A stretch of DNA of 64,000 bases, from positions 62,001 through 126,000 of the forward strand of contig NZ_JAWDKA010000002.1 in assembly GCF_032714615.1 (NCBI RefSeq), given 5' to 3'. The DNA comes from Methanorbis furvi. GTDB lineage: Archaea > Halobacteriota > Methanomicrobia > Methanomicrobiales > Methanocorpusculaceae. The notes below the pieces were generated by a model that saw only the letters and a list, made by a program, of their open reading frames with translations, had not been told where the DNA came from and ran no database searches. Numbering within the stretch: position 1 is the stretch's first letter; each line of letters begins with the position of its first letter. The position numbers and the translations under genes were made by a program. Below are positions 63,996 to 64,000 of this stretch, in pieces.

Positions 63996-64000
63996 ATGAA

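Overview
The window reads as chromosomal DNA of a hydrogenotrophic methanogen of the order Methanomicrobiales, most like Methanocorpusculum (inference from gene content, not from a search). It has a proteasome-activating nucleotidase, archaeal TopRIM primase (dnaG), euryarchaeal FtsZ with its ribbon-helix-helix partner CdrS, the archaeosine radical SAM enzyme RaSEA, archaeal cobinamide guanylyltransferase CobY, archaeal triosephosphate isomerase and MBF1, [NiFe]-hydrogenase maturation genes, an ADP-forming acyl-CoA synthetase, DUF373 and DUF7123 proteins. Genes often start close behind AT-rich TATA-like boxes (some apparently leaderless) or behind GGAGG/GGTGAT ribosome sites, and many end at oligo-T runs. 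A bacterial-type MutS runs off the left edge.

Layout. 1-11 kb: mutS (partial), PAN and a DUF815 AAA+ ATPase, a threonine ammonia-lyase, a Lys-rich orphan, a DUF373 membrane protein, a coiled-coil protein, then cdrS-ftsZ. 11-19 kb: cobD-cobY for cobamide nucleotide-loop assembly, dnaG, a type IV pilin-like protein, and the tight hypC-hypA-hypE-pyrC operon behind tRNA-Ser. 19-31 kb: a surface protein, RaSEA, a secreted metallophosphoesterase, a TIGR00300 (archaeal ornithine cyclodeaminase type) protein, cbiP, small regulators, an iron-sulfur flavoprotein, and mbf1-tpiA. 31-36.5 kb: the complete ilvB-ilvN-ilvC-ilvD operon for branched-chain amino acids. 37-43 kb: a duplicated PhoU/TrkA-C protein with a RecJ-like DHH protein, two DUF7123 paralogues, and adenine deaminase. 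44-55 kb: aldehyde dehydrogenase, tRNA-Arg, a GHMP-kinase-fold protein, a sugar epimerase, a PopT/DUF368 protein, a solute-binding lipoprotein, coaD, a PEGA surface protein, an MFS transporter, nth and tRNA-Pro. 55-64 kb: ADP-forming acyl-CoA synthetase, a zinc-ribbon protein with an odd start, UPF0210 with its ACT partner, TPR protein, a frameshifted MFS transporter and a second tRNA-Arg.

The intergenic DNA is as informative as the genes. At least two families of long imperfect palindromes (here called A and B) lie between unrelated genes in all orientations. Members of both carry the same ~29-bp module (core AGCAGGCCGCAGGCATGCG), which suggests a mosaic of small non-autonomous repeats. Several compact regulatory arrays stand out: six 7-mers spaced exactly 11 bp apart in front of cdrS-ftsZ; the same ACTTAC-N5-GTAAGT dyad at the predicted start of both DUF7123 genes; a possible leader ORF rich in Ile/Val/Leu with a strong ribosome site in front of ilvB; a dyad at the predicted start of tRNA-Arg; and two mutually exclusive hairpins in front of the zinc-ribbon gene.

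No CRISPR array, rRNA operon, complete insertion sequence, prophage or restriction system was seen. No clearly new multi-gene system stands out; the most novel material is the repeat mosaic and the regulatory arrays.
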